Assembly (NCBI GenBank): GCA_902506565.1
Contig: LR732703.1
Span: forward strand, 1,782,643 to 1,846,642
Length of the DNA stretch: 64,000 bases
Origin: Burkholderiales bacterium 8X
GTDB lineage: Bacteria; Pseudomonadota; Gammaproteobacteria; Burkholderiales; Burkholderiaceae_C
Direction of reading: 5' to 3'
Part shown: positions 17,398 through 26,106 of the stretch, one piece after another
Position numbering within the stretch: position 1 is the stretch's first letter
How the letters are laid out: every line of letters begins with the position of its first letter
The notes under the pieces: model-generated
Databases searched by the model: none
What the model saw: only the letters and a program-made list of their open reading frames with translations
What the model was told of the DNA's origin: nothing
Made by a program: the position numbers and the translations under genes

Positions 17398-18786
17398 TTA
17401 CTGCCTGCGCGGCACCAGCCCGCCGACCAGGCCGCCCACCGCGCCGTGGACGCCGGCTCCGACGCCGGAAACCAGGTTGCCGGTGTTGCTGGCCGTGTTC
17501 GTCAACACCGCGCCGAGCCCGAGGCCTGCTCCGATCGCGGTGCCCGAGGCTGCGCCAGCCGGCGCGGTCGATCCCGCGGCCGGCTGCCCGACGAGGCCAC
17601 CCACGCCGGCGACCAGCCCTGCGCCCAGTCCGGCGCCGCCGGCGCCAGCCCCGCCAGCGGGCGACGCGCTGCCGACACCCACGCCGGCGCCGACGCCAGC
17701 GCCGGCAACGATGCCGCCGCCACTCGCGTTGCCGCCGAGCAAGCCGCTACCCAAGCCGCCGAGGAGCCCGATGCCGCCCGCACTGGCGTCCGAAGGTGCA
17801 TTCACCACCGGGCCGACGCTGCGAACAGTGCTGCCGAGTGCCGAGGTCAGGGTTTCGGTACCGTTGCCGGGCACGGCCGCCCCGACGCCGGCGATGCCGT
17901 TGCCGAGCTGCGTGGTCAACCGGTCGACCGGCGCACCGAGGCCGGTCGCACCGCCGACCGTCTGCAGCACGGTGATGGTCTTGAGGTCGATCGGCACGAT
18001 CACGTCGCTGACACCGCCGGTGACCTGGCGCACCGGCTGGCTGTCCACCACCTGGCCGAGGCCGCCGCCGATCGCCTGCACGCCGGTGCCGACCTTGTCG
18101 ACCAAGCCGCCGGCCGTGCCGGTGAGCCGATCGACCGGCGTGTTCGAGCCGATCGCCGCGACGCCCGTGCCGAGGCTGGACACGCCCTCGCCGACGTTGC
18201 GGACCGCAGGGCTGGTGCTCGCGAGCGTGGTGCCGAGCGGATTGCCGGCATCGAGCTGACCCAGGCCGTCTCGCACGCCTTGCCCGAGGTCGCTGACCGC
18301 CTCGCCGGTGTTGGACAGCAGGCCGCCGGTGCCCGAGGTCACGCCGCCGATCGGCGTGGTGGCGCCGAGCTTGCTGGTCTCGCCGCCGATCGAAGTGACC
18401 AGCTTGCCGGTCTCGTCGACGGTGCCGCCGAGCGAGCCGATGACGTCGTTGCTGGCCGCGAGGGCCGGATTGCCGTTCGGCGTGGTGCCACGTCCGCCGC
18501 CGTTGTTGCCGGTGCCGCCGGTGCCGCCGGTGCCGCCTCCGCTGTCGCCACCCCCGGCGACCGGGGTGCCCCCGCTTCCGCCACCGGCTGCACCGCCACT
18601 GGCGTCGCCACCTGCACCGGGACTGTTCCCGCCGAAGCCGGTGCCGCCGCTCAAAGGCGGTTCGCTGGCCCCACCGAACGCATAGCCGACGCGCCCGTCC
18701 GAGGCACAGCCGGCCAGGAGAGAGAGCGTACCGATCACCGCCGCAGTGCAGACGGCGGACTTGAATCGAGATGGAAGGACTTTCAT
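17398..18786 (-). CDS. Gly-rich repetitive lipoprotein (collagen-like annotation class)
   Basis: About 462 residues. MKVLPSRFKS then a hydrophobic core and lipobox LLAGC mark a lipoprotein; GGAG lies six bases before the ATG. Residues about 30-100 are Gly/Ser/Thr-rich. The remainder is built of irregular 20-30-residue repeats with motifs such as VGTGVQAIGGGLG and PVDRLTGTAGGLVDKVG, where Gly-Leu-Gly-x patterns suggest beta-helical or fibrous structure. Related Burkholderiales proteins are usually annotated as collagen-like or as repeat-containing surface proteins. A surface or adhesion role is inferred. A perfect 8-1-8 palindrome lies 36 bases upstream. Confidence 0.8.
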   Translation of the reverse strand: MKVLPSRFKSAVCTAAVIGTLSLLAGCASDGRVGYAFGGASEPPLSGGTGFGGNSPGAGGDASGGAAGGGSGGTPVAGGGDSGGGTGGTGGTGNNGGGRGTTPNGNPALAASNDVIGSLGGTVDETGKLVTSIGGETSKLGATTPIGGVTSGTGGLLSNTGEAVSDLGQGVRDGLGQLDAGNPLGTTLASTSPAVRNVGEGVSSLGTGVAAIGSNTPVDRLTGTAGGLVDKVGTGVQAIGGGLGQVVDSQPVRQVTGGVSDVIVPIDLKTITVLQTVGGATGLGAPVDRLTTQLGNGIAGVGAAVPGNGTETLTSALGSTVRSVGPVVNAPSDASAGGIGLLGGLGSGLLGGNASGGGIVAGAGVGAGVGVGSASPAGGAGAGGAGLGAGLVAGVGGLVGQPAAGSTAPAGAASGTAIGAGLGLGAVLTNTASNTGNLVSGVGAGVHGAVGGLVGGLVPRRQ

Positions 18787-18821
18787 CGTGGACTCCATTC
18801 ACTAGACCGTAAGGAGGAGAC

Positions 18822-18838
18822 GCAACCCCAGGGGTTGC
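18822..18838. promoter_or_regulatory. palindrome in 5' region of Gly-rich lipoprotein gene
   Basis: GCAACCCC, one base, GGGGTTGC: a perfect 8-bp inverted repeat upstream of the lipoprotein start. It may be an operator or a leader hairpin. The rest of 18839-19082 shows no gene. Confidence 0.35.
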
Positions 18839-19082
18839 GAGCCGATGTGCCGAGGCCCAGAGCGCCGGCGCATGCCTTCTTTGTAAGCAACGAGGGCTCC
18901 TGCTGAAACAATTGCTGCAGAGTCGCGCGAATCCGTCCTACATCGCGTTCGTGAACTTTTTCACACCCCGCGGCTAGGGCAATCCCCATCAGAAGAAGGC
19001 CTCAAACGCCTCTTTGATGCTTCTGTTTTCAGAGTGGGGGCATGGACAATTGCGTGACTTTTTTCATGCATCGAAAGCAACC

Positions 19083-19310
19083 GTGGCACGTCCCTCCCCC
19101 TGGCCCGACAAGATCCTCGCGTTGCTGCGCGCCGGCAATCCGGCGGCTGCGGTGGCGCAAATCAAGGTGGCGCCGAGCGTGAGAGACCTGCAGGCGCTCG
19201 AACGCTCGCTCGGCACCAAGGCCATGGCGGGCAAGTGGCCCGAGGTGGAGGTTGCGCTGGCCGAAAGCCTGCGCGCCTTGTCCGCGCCGAGGCTGCACCG
19301 GTCGCCTTGA
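19083..19310 (+). CDS. short conserved-looking hypothetical protein
   Basis: A 75-residue product from a GTG start (VARPSPWPDKILALLRAGNP). The frame is open upstream from an ATG at 19014, but that part does not look like protein and there is no clear ribosome site for either. The sequence has two amphipathic helices and a hydrophobic core, with no signal peptide. Function unknown. It converges with the next gene, whose end is 8 bases away. Confidence 0.5.
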   Translation: MARPSPWPDKILALLRAGNPAAAVAQIKVAPSVRDLQALERSLGTKAMAGKWPEVEVALAESLRALSAPRLHRSP

Positions 19311-19318
19311 GCGGCGAC

Positions 19319-19708
19319 CTACTCGTCGAGTTCGAACCGTGCGCGGAAGGCTTCGCAAAAAGCAGGCGAGCCGCCCAGCGTCAGGGTCAAGGTGGTGCGC
19401 GACTCGGCATCGTGCGGCAGCAGGATCACTTCGCGGCGCAGGCTGTCGAAGTTCACTTGCAGCGGCCGATCGGGTTCGCGGCTTCCTTGCAGCTCGTAGT
19501 CCCAATCCCCGTCATCGCCGCCTGCCTCGCACGAGCCGAATGCATCCGTGGCCCAACGCAGCACGAGCCCGATTTCGTCCAGGAGCAAATGCAATCGCTC
19601 CGGCATGACCGACGCCATTGCATCGAAGCTGCCGCGGCCGCCCTCCTCGTCGCTGAATTCGAAGTCGAGATAGTGCAGCTGCACCGGACACTCTCCGTCG
19701 CTCGACAT
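19319..19708 (-). CDS. acidic hypothetical protein
   Basis: A 129-residue acidic soluble protein. It is predicted mixed alpha/beta with no signal, membrane segment or recognisable motif; two Glu/Asp-rich stretches surround a conserved-looking core (MPERLHLLLDEIGLVLRW). Upstream, 22 bases away, is a DUF3606-type gene in the same direction, so the two may be co-transcribed. No family recognised. Confidence 0.55.
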   Translation of the reverse strand: MSSDGECPVQLHYLDFEFSDEEGGRGSFDAMASVMPERLHLLLDEIGLVLRWATDAFGSCEAGGDDGDWDYELQGSREPDRPLQVNFDSLRREVILLPHDAESRTTLTLTLGGSPAFCEAFRARFELDE

Positions 19709-19730
19709 TCACTGGCCGCTCACTCGCCAC

Positions 19731-19913
19731 TCATTCGCGCGAGGCCAGGTAGTCGCGAACGGCGGCGACATGGTTGCCGACCTTGCCGATCGCATCGCGC
19801 AGCTCGGCTTCGTCGCATTGCAACTGGCGGCACCAATATCGGAGCTCGACCGGGTCTTCGTCCAGGATTCGGCCGGGGTCGAGTGGCTTGAAATCGTTCA
19901 GCTCATCAGGCAT
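19731..19913 (-). CDS. DUF3606-like small protein
   Basis: A 60-residue protein. A textbook GGAGG is placed four bases before the ATG, which decides the start against a longer upstream frame. The pattern ELRYWCRQLQCDEAELRDAI followed by VGNHVAAVRDYL matches DUF3606, a small helix-turn-helix-like module common in proteobacteria with no established function. It probably forms a short operon with the next gene. Confidence 0.75.
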   Translation of the reverse strand: MPDELNDFKPLDPGRILDEDPVELRYWCRQLQCDEAELRDAIGKVGNHVAAVRDYLASRE

Positions 19914-19931
19914 GGCGCCTCCAGGGTTTTG

Positions 19932-19970
19932 CGCTCGTCGCTCGTCGCTCATCGCTCGCTCATCGCTCGT
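19932..19970. repeat. CGCTCRT heptamer repeats
   Basis: Five to six imperfect tandem copies of CGCTCGT/CGCTCAT just upstream of the small DUF3606-like gene, lying in its promoter or leader. A slippage-prone tract that might affect expression. Confidence 0.7.
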
Positions 19971-20154
19971 TATAGGCCGAGGCCATTCGATCCGCAACCG
20001 CGCGAGTGCGCAACCGGTCGATCGTCCGAACGCATCGGGTTTGTCCTGTAGGTGGCCGCAGGCCGCGCACCCTACCGTTGCCGCCTACCTGGCAGCCCCG
20101 GCCTTCCACCCCGATCTTCGATGCCACGCCGACCGACAAGGCCATCTCCGTCCA

Positions 20155-20589
20155 ATGAATGCTCCGACCGACGACATCCGCTCCCGCATCGCCGCCAGCT
20201 TCGATGCCCAAGGCCTCATGGCGACTCTCGGCGCGCGGCTGGTGCTCGCGACCGAAGGCGAAGTGCAGATCGAGCTGCCGTTCTCGCCCGCCCTTTCGCA
20301 GCAACACGGCTATGTGCATGCCGGCGCGATTACCAGCGTGGTCGACAGCGCCTGCGGCTATGCGGCGCTCACCCGGGCACCGACCGGCATCGAGGTGGTG
20401 ACGGCCGAGTTCAAGATCAACTTCATGCGGCCCGCGCTCGGCACGCGCTTCCTGGCGATCGGCCGGGTGCAGAGCGCGGGCAAGCTGCTCACGGTCTGCC
20501 ATGGCGAAGTCAGGGCCTTCGCCGCGGACGCGTCGCCGTTCAAGACGATCGCGCTGATGCAGGCGACCATGGTCTTCGTGCAGCGCTGA
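20155..20589 (+). CDS. PaaI-family thioesterase (hot-dog fold)
   Basis: A 144-residue hot-dog-fold protein. Motif QQHGYVHAGAITSVVDSACG is the PaaI-type active-site helix region, with the Asp that polarises the thioester attack. Such enzymes hydrolyse acyl-CoA thioesters, for instance ring-hydroxylated phenylacetyl-CoA or other dead-end CoA adducts. It stands alone with no aromatic degradation genes around it, so the substrate is open. The start ATGAATGCTCCG gives a normal length for the family. It converges with the next gene. Confidence 0.88.
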   Translation: MNAPTDDIRSRIAASFDAQGLMATLGARLVLATEGEVQIELPFSPALSQQHGYVHAGAITSVVDSACGYAALTRAPTGIEVVTAEFKINFMRPALGTRFLAIGRVQSAGKLLTVCHGEVRAFAADASPFKTIALMQATMVFVQR

Positions 20590-20595
20590 TCGCTG

Positions 20596-21495
20596 TCAGG
20601 GCTTGAAGCCCGGCACCTTCTCGATTTCGGCCGGCGGATAGATCTTGTGCTGCGGCGTTGCGCCCAGCGCATCCGACACCACGCCCAGGCGCCACGGCCC
20701 GGGCCGCGCCGAGGCATCGCGCTCTGCCTGCGTGAGCTCGAAGCCGGTACCCGGTGCGGTGCCCTTGACCGCCAGCTGCAGCAGCAGCGCGCCCTTCTTG
20801 TCGCTGACCTCGAGGTCGTAGCCGAGCTGGCGAGCCGAGACGTCCTCGACCTTGTAGCCGTAGCCGGTGAAATGGCGATGCAGGTGCGCCATCGCGGCCG
20901 CATGCAGCTCATCGGTGGTGGCGGCGCCGGATGCGCCGAGGCGCGAGTCGGGCAGGCCGGCCCGGGCCCGGGCGGCCTGCATGTCGGCATCGGTCGGTTG
21001 CCAGCCGCGCTCGCCGCGAACCAGCACCGCCAGCTGCAGGTCGGGCTCCCAGCTCGCGACATGCCATTCCTCGTCGTCCGGCACGCGGGTCGAGACCTTG
21101 GCCGACTTGCTGTTCTCGATGTCGAGGATCGCCACGCGATTGGTCTGCAACACCGCGCGAAAACCCCGGCCCGCGTCCAGCGATTGCTTGAGCAGCTTGT
21201 GGCGGTCTTCGGCCCGCTGGCTCTGCAACGCGGTGCGTTCGCCGCCGCCGATGCGAAGCGCGGAGTTGAGCGACTCGAGGTAGAACCAGCGCCCGCCCTG
21301 GCCGACGCTCACGAACTCGGCCCAGATGGTGGCGATGACGATGTCGCCGGTGGCGAGCCAGGCCGAGGCTGCGGCTTTTTCGCGGGCATCGAAGACGCCC
21401 AGGCGCGAGATGATCTCGACCGGCGTTCGCTTTTCGCCGAGCAGGCGCTTTTCGTCGATGAAGGCCAGGACCGTGGGGTCGACTTCTTTATCCAT
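20596..21495 (-). CDS. hypothetical protein with DUF3883-like C-terminal domain
   Basis: A 299-residue protein. The C-terminal 95 residues resemble DUF3883: YGYKVEDVSARQLGYDLEV, then LLLQLAVKGT, then FELTQAERDA and a closing beta strand. In that family the middle strand usually reads I-E-V-K; here it is L-A-V-K, so the nuclease-like Glu appears to be missing, while the preceding Asp and the Lys remain. Residues 1-190 are unrecognised and include a Trp-rich beta region. DUF3883 domains are found in restriction and defence proteins, but this neighbourhood looks like ordinary chromosome. It may be a degenerate or non-catalytic version. Confidence 0.6.
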   Translation of the reverse strand: MDKEVDPTVLAFIDEKRLLGEKRTPVEIISRLGVFDAREKAAASAWLATGDIVIATIWAEFVSVGQGGRWFYLESLNSALRIGGGERTALQSQRAEDRHKLLKQSLDAGRGFRAVLQTNRVAILDIENSKSAKVSTRVPDDEEWHVASWEPDLQLAVLVRGERGWQPTDADMQAARARAGLPDSRLGASGAATTDELHAAAMAHLHRHFTGYGYKVEDVSARQLGYDLEVSDKKGALLLQLAVKGTAPGTGFELTQAERDASARPGPWRLGVVSDALGATPQHKIYPPAEIEKVPGFKP

Positions 21496-21576
21496 TCGTA
21501 GGGAGACCAGGCAGGTTGCGACCCGTTCGAGTATGCCGCGAAGCTGCAGCCTCGCAGGCTCCGCGAGCGGTGTCCG

Positions 21577-22212
21577 TCACGCTTCGATCGGCTTGCGCCA
21601 GACGCTGGCGAGCCACGGCTGGCGTTCCGGCGGCAGACCGGTCGGCCGAAGGTAATGGCCGAGCTCGACAAAGCCCGCAGCGGTCATGTGGCTGCGCCAG
21701 CCTTCGAGGTCATGGTAGGCGCCGTAGCGCTCGGCCTTCCAGCCCTCCTGCCCGATGCCGCGCGGGTTCGAGCTGAACAGGACGCCGCCGGGCTTGAGCG
21801 TGCCCCACAGTGCCCGCAGCACGCGCGGCAGCTCCTGGGTGGGCACATGGAACAACACCGCGTTCGCGAACACGCCGTCGAATCGCGCCGGCGGCAGCTC
21901 GAGCGCCAGGAAGTCCTGCTGCCACACCTCGCAACCGCTGTATGTGCGGGCCATCTCCGCGAAGCGGCCCGAGCCTTCCAAGCCGATCGGCTCGTGGCCG
22001 AGCTGCTTGAAGGTGGCCAGGTCGCGACCGGGGCCGCAGCCGAAATCGAGGATCGCAAACGGTGGCGCGGCCGCGATCGGCTCCAGCAGCGCGGCGATGT
22101 TCTGGCTGACGTCATGGTCGCGCGTGCCCTGCCAGAAGTCCTCCGCATGCCGGTCGTAGTGGCCGAGGGTCACGGCCGAGATCCGCTCGAGTTCCTCAGC
22201 CGACAGCGGCAT
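21577..22212 (-). CDS. class I SAM-dependent methyltransferase
   Basis: A 211-residue Rossmann-fold methyltransferase. Motif I is FAILDFGCGPGRD near residues 52-64, with the acidic end of strand 2 in IGLEGSGRF and motif IV/post-motif segments FDGVFANAVLFHVP and LKPGGVLFSSNPRG. The target, whether small molecule or protein, cannot be read; similar proteins are annotated as methyltransferase type 11/12. Its start overlaps the end of the upstream gene by 17 bases, so the two are translationally coupled. Confidence 0.88.
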   Translation of the reverse strand: MPLSAEELERISAVTLGHYDRHAEDFWQGTRDHDVSQNIAALLEPIAAAPPFAILDFGCGPGRDLATFKQLGHEPIGLEGSGRFAEMARTYSGCEVWQQDFLALELPPARFDGVFANAVLFHVPTQELPRVLRALWGTLKPGGVLFSSNPRGIGQEGWKAERYGAYHDLEGWRSHMTAAGFVELGHYLRPTGLPPERQPWLASVWRKPIEA

Positions 22213-22582
22213 ATCGTGCGGCCGCGGCCTGCAGCTCGGGCACCAGGGTCATGAGCCGTCGGGTCAACCAGTAGAGGTTGGAGCCATCGATCGGGTTCGG
22301 CAAGCGGAGCACGTCGATGAGCCGCCGAGGCCGATCGTCGAAGGGCAATGCGGTCAGCGGCTCCAGCAGCAGGGCCAGTTCGGCACGAACCTGCTCGTCG
22401 AGCAGTTCGTGGTCGTCCAGGCTGCGCCAGATGGCACGCACGGCGCGTTGGCACAGCTCGGCATTCGCCTGGGACGCCGTCGCGGCCAGCGGCGAATTCA
22501 CGCTCGCCTCTTCGACATAGCGGCTGGACGGCGGCTGGCGCAGGGAAATGTTGTCTCGCCGCTCGACGTGAGTTGAAGGCAT
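22196..22582 (-). CDS. hypothetical protein coupled to methyltransferase
   Basis: A 128-residue helical, Leu/Ala-rich soluble protein with no recognised motif. It overlaps the methyltransferase start by 17 bases in another frame, which argues that both are real and expressed together. GAAGGAGAC lies upstream of the first ATG. The N-terminal 25 residues are Arg/Ser-rich and may be disordered. Confidence 0.65.
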   Translation of the reverse strand: MPSTHVERRDNISLRQPPSSRYVEEASVNSPLAATASQANAELCQRAVRAIWRSLDDHELLDEQVRAELALLLEPLTALPFDDRPRRLIDVLRLPNPIDGSNLYWLTRRLMTLVPELQAAAARYAAVG

Positions 22583-22749
22583 GGTTGTCTCCTTCGTTGC
22601 TTCACCATACCTGTTGGCGCATCCGGCCGCAACTCGCCGATCGAAGTGGCCTTGCAGACGCGTGACTCGTCAGTCGATGGTCAGCCGCCCAAGCCGAATG
22701 GACGCGCGTTCGGTGCGCGTCGGGCGCAGCCGGCTTGTCGCCGACTGGA

Positions 22750-23295
22750 TCAGCCGCGCGGCGCCGCCACGTAGGCCGCGGTCGCGGCGACGGTGTCGGC
22801 GATCGCGATGTCCGACTCGTTCAATCCGGGCGGAAGGACGATCACGCCATCCTCGTCCGCCACCAGGCGCGAGCCGGGCGCGAATGCGATGTTGCCGAAG
22901 CGGAGCGTGCCATCGACCTCGCCGCCGCCTGCGACCGATGCACGGCGCGGCGACGTACCGAGCGCCTTGACGCCGATCGCCATCTCGTCGATCTCGCGCC
23001 GGTCGCGTACCCAGCCGTGGACCACGACGCCGGCCCAGCCATTGCGCACCGCCAGGGCGGCCATGACATCGCCGAACACCGCGCGAAAACCGATCGGCGC
23101 CGCATCGATCACCAGCACCTGGCCCTGCCCGGGCTGATGAACGATCTCGCGCAAAGGCGCGATGCCGCTGGTGCAACTCACGGTGCGAATGCTGCCGGCA
23201 AAGGCGGTCCTCCGGCCGATGCTCATGAAGGAAAGCTCGCAGGCCGCGGCCGCCTCGCAGGCATCGCACAGGTCGGAGGTCTTGGGGATCGTCAT
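22750..23295 (-). CDS. RraA-family protein (RNase E regulator or oxo-acid aldolase type)
   Basis: A 181-residue protein of the RraA fold. The signature GWAGVVVHGWVRDRREI holds the Arg-Asp pair that binds divalent metal and substrate in the aldolase branch of the family. Such proteins are either regulators of RNase E (RraA) or 4-hydroxy-4-methyl-2-oxoglutarate/4-carboxy-4-hydroxy-2-oxoadipate aldolases, and the two cannot be separated here by eye. Its ATG overlaps the TGA of the upstream SRPBCC gene as ATGA, so the two are coupled. Confidence 0.8.
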   Translation of the reverse strand: MTIPKTSDLCDACEAAAACELSFMSIGRRTAFAGSIRTVSCTSGIAPLREIVHQPGQGQVLVIDAAPIGFRAVFGDVMAALAVRNGWAGVVVHGWVRDRREIDEMAIGVKALGTSPRRASVAGGGEVDGTLRFGNIAFAPGSRLVADEDGVIVLPPGLNESDIAIADTVAATAAYVAAPRG

Positions 23296-23705
23296 TCCGG
23301 CGCGCCTTCCATCAACTGCTTCAGGGCGAGCAGGTCGCGGCGAACATGCTCGACGTCCCGGTCGAAGGCTTTCTCATCGACGCCATCGAAGCGAAGCACC
23401 ACGAACGAAAGCAGGCTCCTGTCGGCACCGCAGGGCGTGACCCTGAATGCGTTGTAGACCTCGGTGCCGTCGGGCAGGCCGACCACGTGGTCCAGCACGC
23501 CGAATGCATTCTCTGGAACCATCGCGACCCGAACCTTGCCCATCGGCGAATCGGCGAACCATTCGCCCTGCTGCTGCTCGATGCCGCTCGCGAGGCCGGA
23601 TGCCCATCGGGGCAGGTTGTCCATCCGGCGGGCGAAGGCATAGACCCGGTCGGCCGGGGCCTCGACCTGCTGGCTTGCCACCACGGCGTCTCGTACGGTC
23701 GTCAT
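23292..23705 (-). CDS. SRPBCC-superfamily ligand-binding protein
   Basis: A 137-residue START/Bet-v-1-like (polyketide cyclase/dehydrase type) protein. The beginning VVASQQVEAPADRVYAFARR, followed by NLPRWASGLASG, is typical of the fold's first strand and helices. GAAAGGA sits five bases before the ATG at 23705; a much longer frame further upstream lies opposite the ion-channel gene and is a shadow. These small helix-grip proteins bind hydrophobic ligands; no ligand is evident. It is coupled by ATGA to the RraA-type gene. Confidence 0.8.
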   Translation of the reverse strand: MTTVRDAVVASQQVEAPADRVYAFARRMDNLPRWASGLASGIEQQQGEWFADSPMGKVRVAMVPENAFGVLDHVVGLPDGTEVYNAFRVTPCGADRSLLSFVVLRFDGVDEKAFDRDVEHVRRDLLALKQLMEGAPE

Positions 23706-23825
23706 GTCGTCCTTTCGTTGCGCGAGCGACGGTCGTCGCATCGCGGGCATTTTGATCGACTCATCCGCATTGCGGGCATGATCGAAACCCGTCCCATCCG
23801 TTTCAATCCGCTTCCATCCGCTTCG

Positions 23826-24947
23826 ATGATCTACATCGCCCTGCTGTTCGGCATCCTCCTGGTGCTGGCGACCCTGATCGATGCCTTTGAAGTGGTGCTG
23901 CTGCCTCGGCCGGTACGACGTCGCATTCGCCTCAATCGCTACTTCTTCAAGTTCACATGGGCGGTATGGAGCCGCATCGCTCGCTGGATGCCGACCGGGC
24001 AGCGGCGGGAGGATTTCATCGGCGTGTACGGGCCGCTCTCGATGGTGATGCTGTTCGTCCTTTGGGGCGGAAGCCTCATCCTCGGCTTCGGCCTGATGCA
24101 GTGGACGATGCAAGGCCTGGTGCCGGATGCCGGCTCGGACGACCTGATCGACCAGATCGTGGTGAGCGGCGACGCCTTCTTCACGCTCGGCTACGGCGAC
24201 AACGTGCCGCACCACTGGCTGGCCCGGTTGCTGGTGATCATCGAGGCCGGCACCGGTTTCGGCTTCATCGCGCTCACCATCGGCTACCTGCCGGTGCTGT
24301 ACCAGCACTTCACCCGCCGCGACCTGCAGCTGATCGAGTTCTCGGCGCGCGCCGGCTCGCCGCCGACGGCCGCCACGCTGCTCGGCTGGCACATGCATGG
24401 CACCGCCGAGGCGCTCGAGGGCTGGCTGCGCGATTGGGAACTGTGGGCGAGCGACCTGGTCGAGAGCCAGGCCGTCTATCCGATGCTGGCCTTCTACCGG
24501 TCGCAGCACGAAGGGCATTCGTGGCTGGGCTCGCTGGCGGTGGTGCTCGACCTGTGTACGCTCCTGATCGCCGGCGCGGACGACGCCCGCCGACACCAGG
24601 CCACTGCAACCTTCTCGGCGCTCAGGCGAGTGCTGGACGAAGCCAGCGAATCGCTCCGGGTGCCGCCGGTGCGCAAGGTCAGCGGCAGGAGGATGAATGC
24701 CGACGCGCTGCAGCGGTTGACGCCGGCGATGTGCCGCATCCTGCCCGATTGGCAAGACGACGACTCCACCGCCGACGCGATCGAGCGCCTGAGGCGCACC
24801 TACGAACCCCGGCTCGAAGGACTGGCTGCCTACCTGCTGCTTCACCTGCCGGCCTGGATCGACCCCGAAGGCCCCGCCGAGGAACGGTTCGGCAGGGACG
24901 CCGTGCTTCGCCAGCTGACCGAAGGCCGCACGGACGGCGGCGGCTGA
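23826..24947 (+). CDS. potassium-channel-family membrane protein
   Basis: A 373-residue inner-membrane protein. Segments around residues 4-24, 60-85 and 120-145 are hydrophobic, and the pore loop AFFTLGYGD carries the K+ selectivity filter. This matches the two-transmembrane ion-channel family (Ion_trans_2). The C-terminal 200 residues are cytoplasmic and helical, without an evident RCK or cyclic-nucleotide domain, so gating is unknown. The start MIYIALLF was chosen as the first residue of the first membrane helix; an upstream ATG at 23778 is possible. It is divergent from the SRPBCC gene. Confidence 0.88.
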   Translation: MIYIALLFGILLVLATLIDAFEVVLLPRPVRRRIRLNRYFFKFTWAVWSRIARWMPTGQRREDFIGVYGPLSMVMLFVLWGGSLILGFGLMQWTMQGLVPDAGSDDLIDQIVVSGDAFFTLGYGDNVPHHWLARLLVIIEAGTGFGFIALTIGYLPVLYQHFTRRDLQLIEFSARAGSPPTAATLLGWHMHGTAEALEGWLRDWELWASDLVESQAVYPMLAFYRSQHEGHSWLGSLAVVLDLCTLLIAGADDARRHQATATFSALRRVLDEASESLRVPPVRKVSGRRMNADALQRLTPAMCRILPDWQDDDSTADAIERLRRTYEPRLEGLAAYLLLHLPAWIDPEGPAEERFGRDAVLRQLTEGRTDGGG

Positions 24948-24968
24948 GCGACGACCGTCGGCGACACC

Positions 24969-25403
24969 TCAAGGCATCGCCTCGAAGCCGGGCAAGCGCC
25001 GAAGCAGCGCGGTCATCGATTTGGCAGCAAGCGCGGGAACGTCCGCCAAGTCGACCCACCCGAACTGATCGACCTCCGGCGTCATGGCGCCCGAGACATG
25101 ATGCGGAAAAAAGCTGGTGCATCGGCAAGCCGTGATGTCGCAATCTTGCGTGTTCACCTGCGCGCGAAAAAGATGAAGGTCCTTGCGGGCGTGATAGCTC
25201 AGGTGGCCGATCTCCTGCAGCGATCCGGGCGCGAGTTCGATGCCGGTTTCCTCGCGCACCTCGCGCAGCGCCGCGTCGCGTGCCGACTCGCCAGGCTCGG
25301 CGCCACCCTTCGGGATGTCCCAGTGCTTCTGCCCGGTGGCATGGGCCAGCAGCAACTGGCCCTGCTCGTTGAAGATCAGCACGCCGTACGAGATGGTCTT
25401 CAT
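24969..25403 (-). CDS. Nudix hydrolase
   Basis: A 144-residue Nudix enzyme. The box is complete: GGAEPGESARDAALREVR then EETGIEL, providing the metal-binding Glu residues. Such enzymes cleave nucleoside-diphosphate derivatives (8-oxo-dGTP, ADP-ribose, Ap4A). The opening TISYGVLIFNEQGQLLLAHA and IPKGG resemble the RppH/MutT-like small members. ATG 25403 is taken as start; a TTG seven codons earlier is possible. It ends 21 bases from the convergent channel gene. Confidence 0.88.
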   Translation of the reverse strand: MKTISYGVLIFNEQGQLLLAHATGQKHWDIPKGGAEPGESARDAALREVREETGIELAPGSLQEIGHLSYHARKDLHLFRAQVNTQDCDITACRCTSFFPHHVSGAMTPEVDQFGWVDLADVPALAAKSMTALLRRLPGFEAMP

Positions 25404-25492
25404 GGCATCGGCACCGGTGCGCAACCGGGCGATGTCCTGCGCATCCGATCGACCGGACCTCTACCGGGCATCGCGTTTGCCAGCGAGCGGAA

Positions 25493-25783
25493 ATGAAGCT
25501 TTCCGAACTCCAGCCGAAGCTGGATGCCCTCGATCCGACGGCGGCCAAGCTGGCGCTGCGATTGCTGCAGTGTGCAAGGGGCATCACGCTGCCCGTGCGG
25601 ATCTCGGTCGAACTGGCGCTGATCGAGCGATCGCGCTCGGCGGCCAAACTGAGCGCGTCCGATCGCGCTACCCTCGCATCCCAGCTGCTCGGGCATCCTA
25701 CGAACGAGACGACGAACCAGCGGGACGCCCGCTTGGTGGTCGAGGCTTGTCGGCAGATCCAGCCGACGGGCGATGATCGCTAG
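25493..25783 (+). CDS. small helical hypothetical protein
   Basis: A 96-residue basic, helical protein of unknown function. AGCGGAA precedes the ATG. Helices rich in Leu/Ala (LDPTAAKLALRLLQCARGI) suggest a small globular or nucleic-acid-associated protein, but no family is recognised. It is divergent from the Nudix gene. Confidence 0.5.
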   Translation: MKLSELQPKLDALDPTAAKLALRLLQCARGITLPVRISVELALIERSRSAAKLSASDRATLASQLLGHPTNETTNQRDARLVVEACRQIQPTGDDR

Positions 25784-26106
25784 CGGGCTCAAGGTTCGCC
25801 CGGCTCGCGACCCCGCTGTCGTTCTCGCCTTGGGTTTTCGGAGCCTGCTGGCCCCGCAACTCGGCGAGCTGTCTGCTGAGCGCGGGGGTCCAGTGCGAAT
25901 CCGCTGAGGTCTCCCGGCGCTGGTTCTGTTTGTCTTGTGCGGCCAAGGTACATCTCCAGTGATCATCGTGAGTGAGACCCAGGTTGAGTACCTCCTTCGC
26001 ACTTTTCAATCGGCGAAGTCGGCGTCCAGCGTAGGAGCAAAACGCCATTGGCGAGGCTCGCCAACTGGCTCGCCGACCTTGCGCCGACCTCGCGCGCAGC
26101 GCTCGC
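25784..26106. other. intergenic region with no convincing gene
   Basis: A possible minus-strand frame with TTG start at 25946 after GGAG would give an 82-residue hydrophilic peptide but would overlap the gene on the left by 86 bases; I do not call it. No terminator or repeat was seen. Confidence 0.4.

Noticed and set aside
23706..24845. Upstream extension of the SRPBCC protein to 517 residues
   Set aside because: The extension lies antisense to the potassium-channel gene, and a good ribosome site precedes the ATG at 23705.
25698..25946. 82-codon minus-strand frame with TTG start and GGAG upstream
   Set aside because: Hydrophilic low-complexity product that overlaps the better-supported gene at 25493-25783 by 86 bases.
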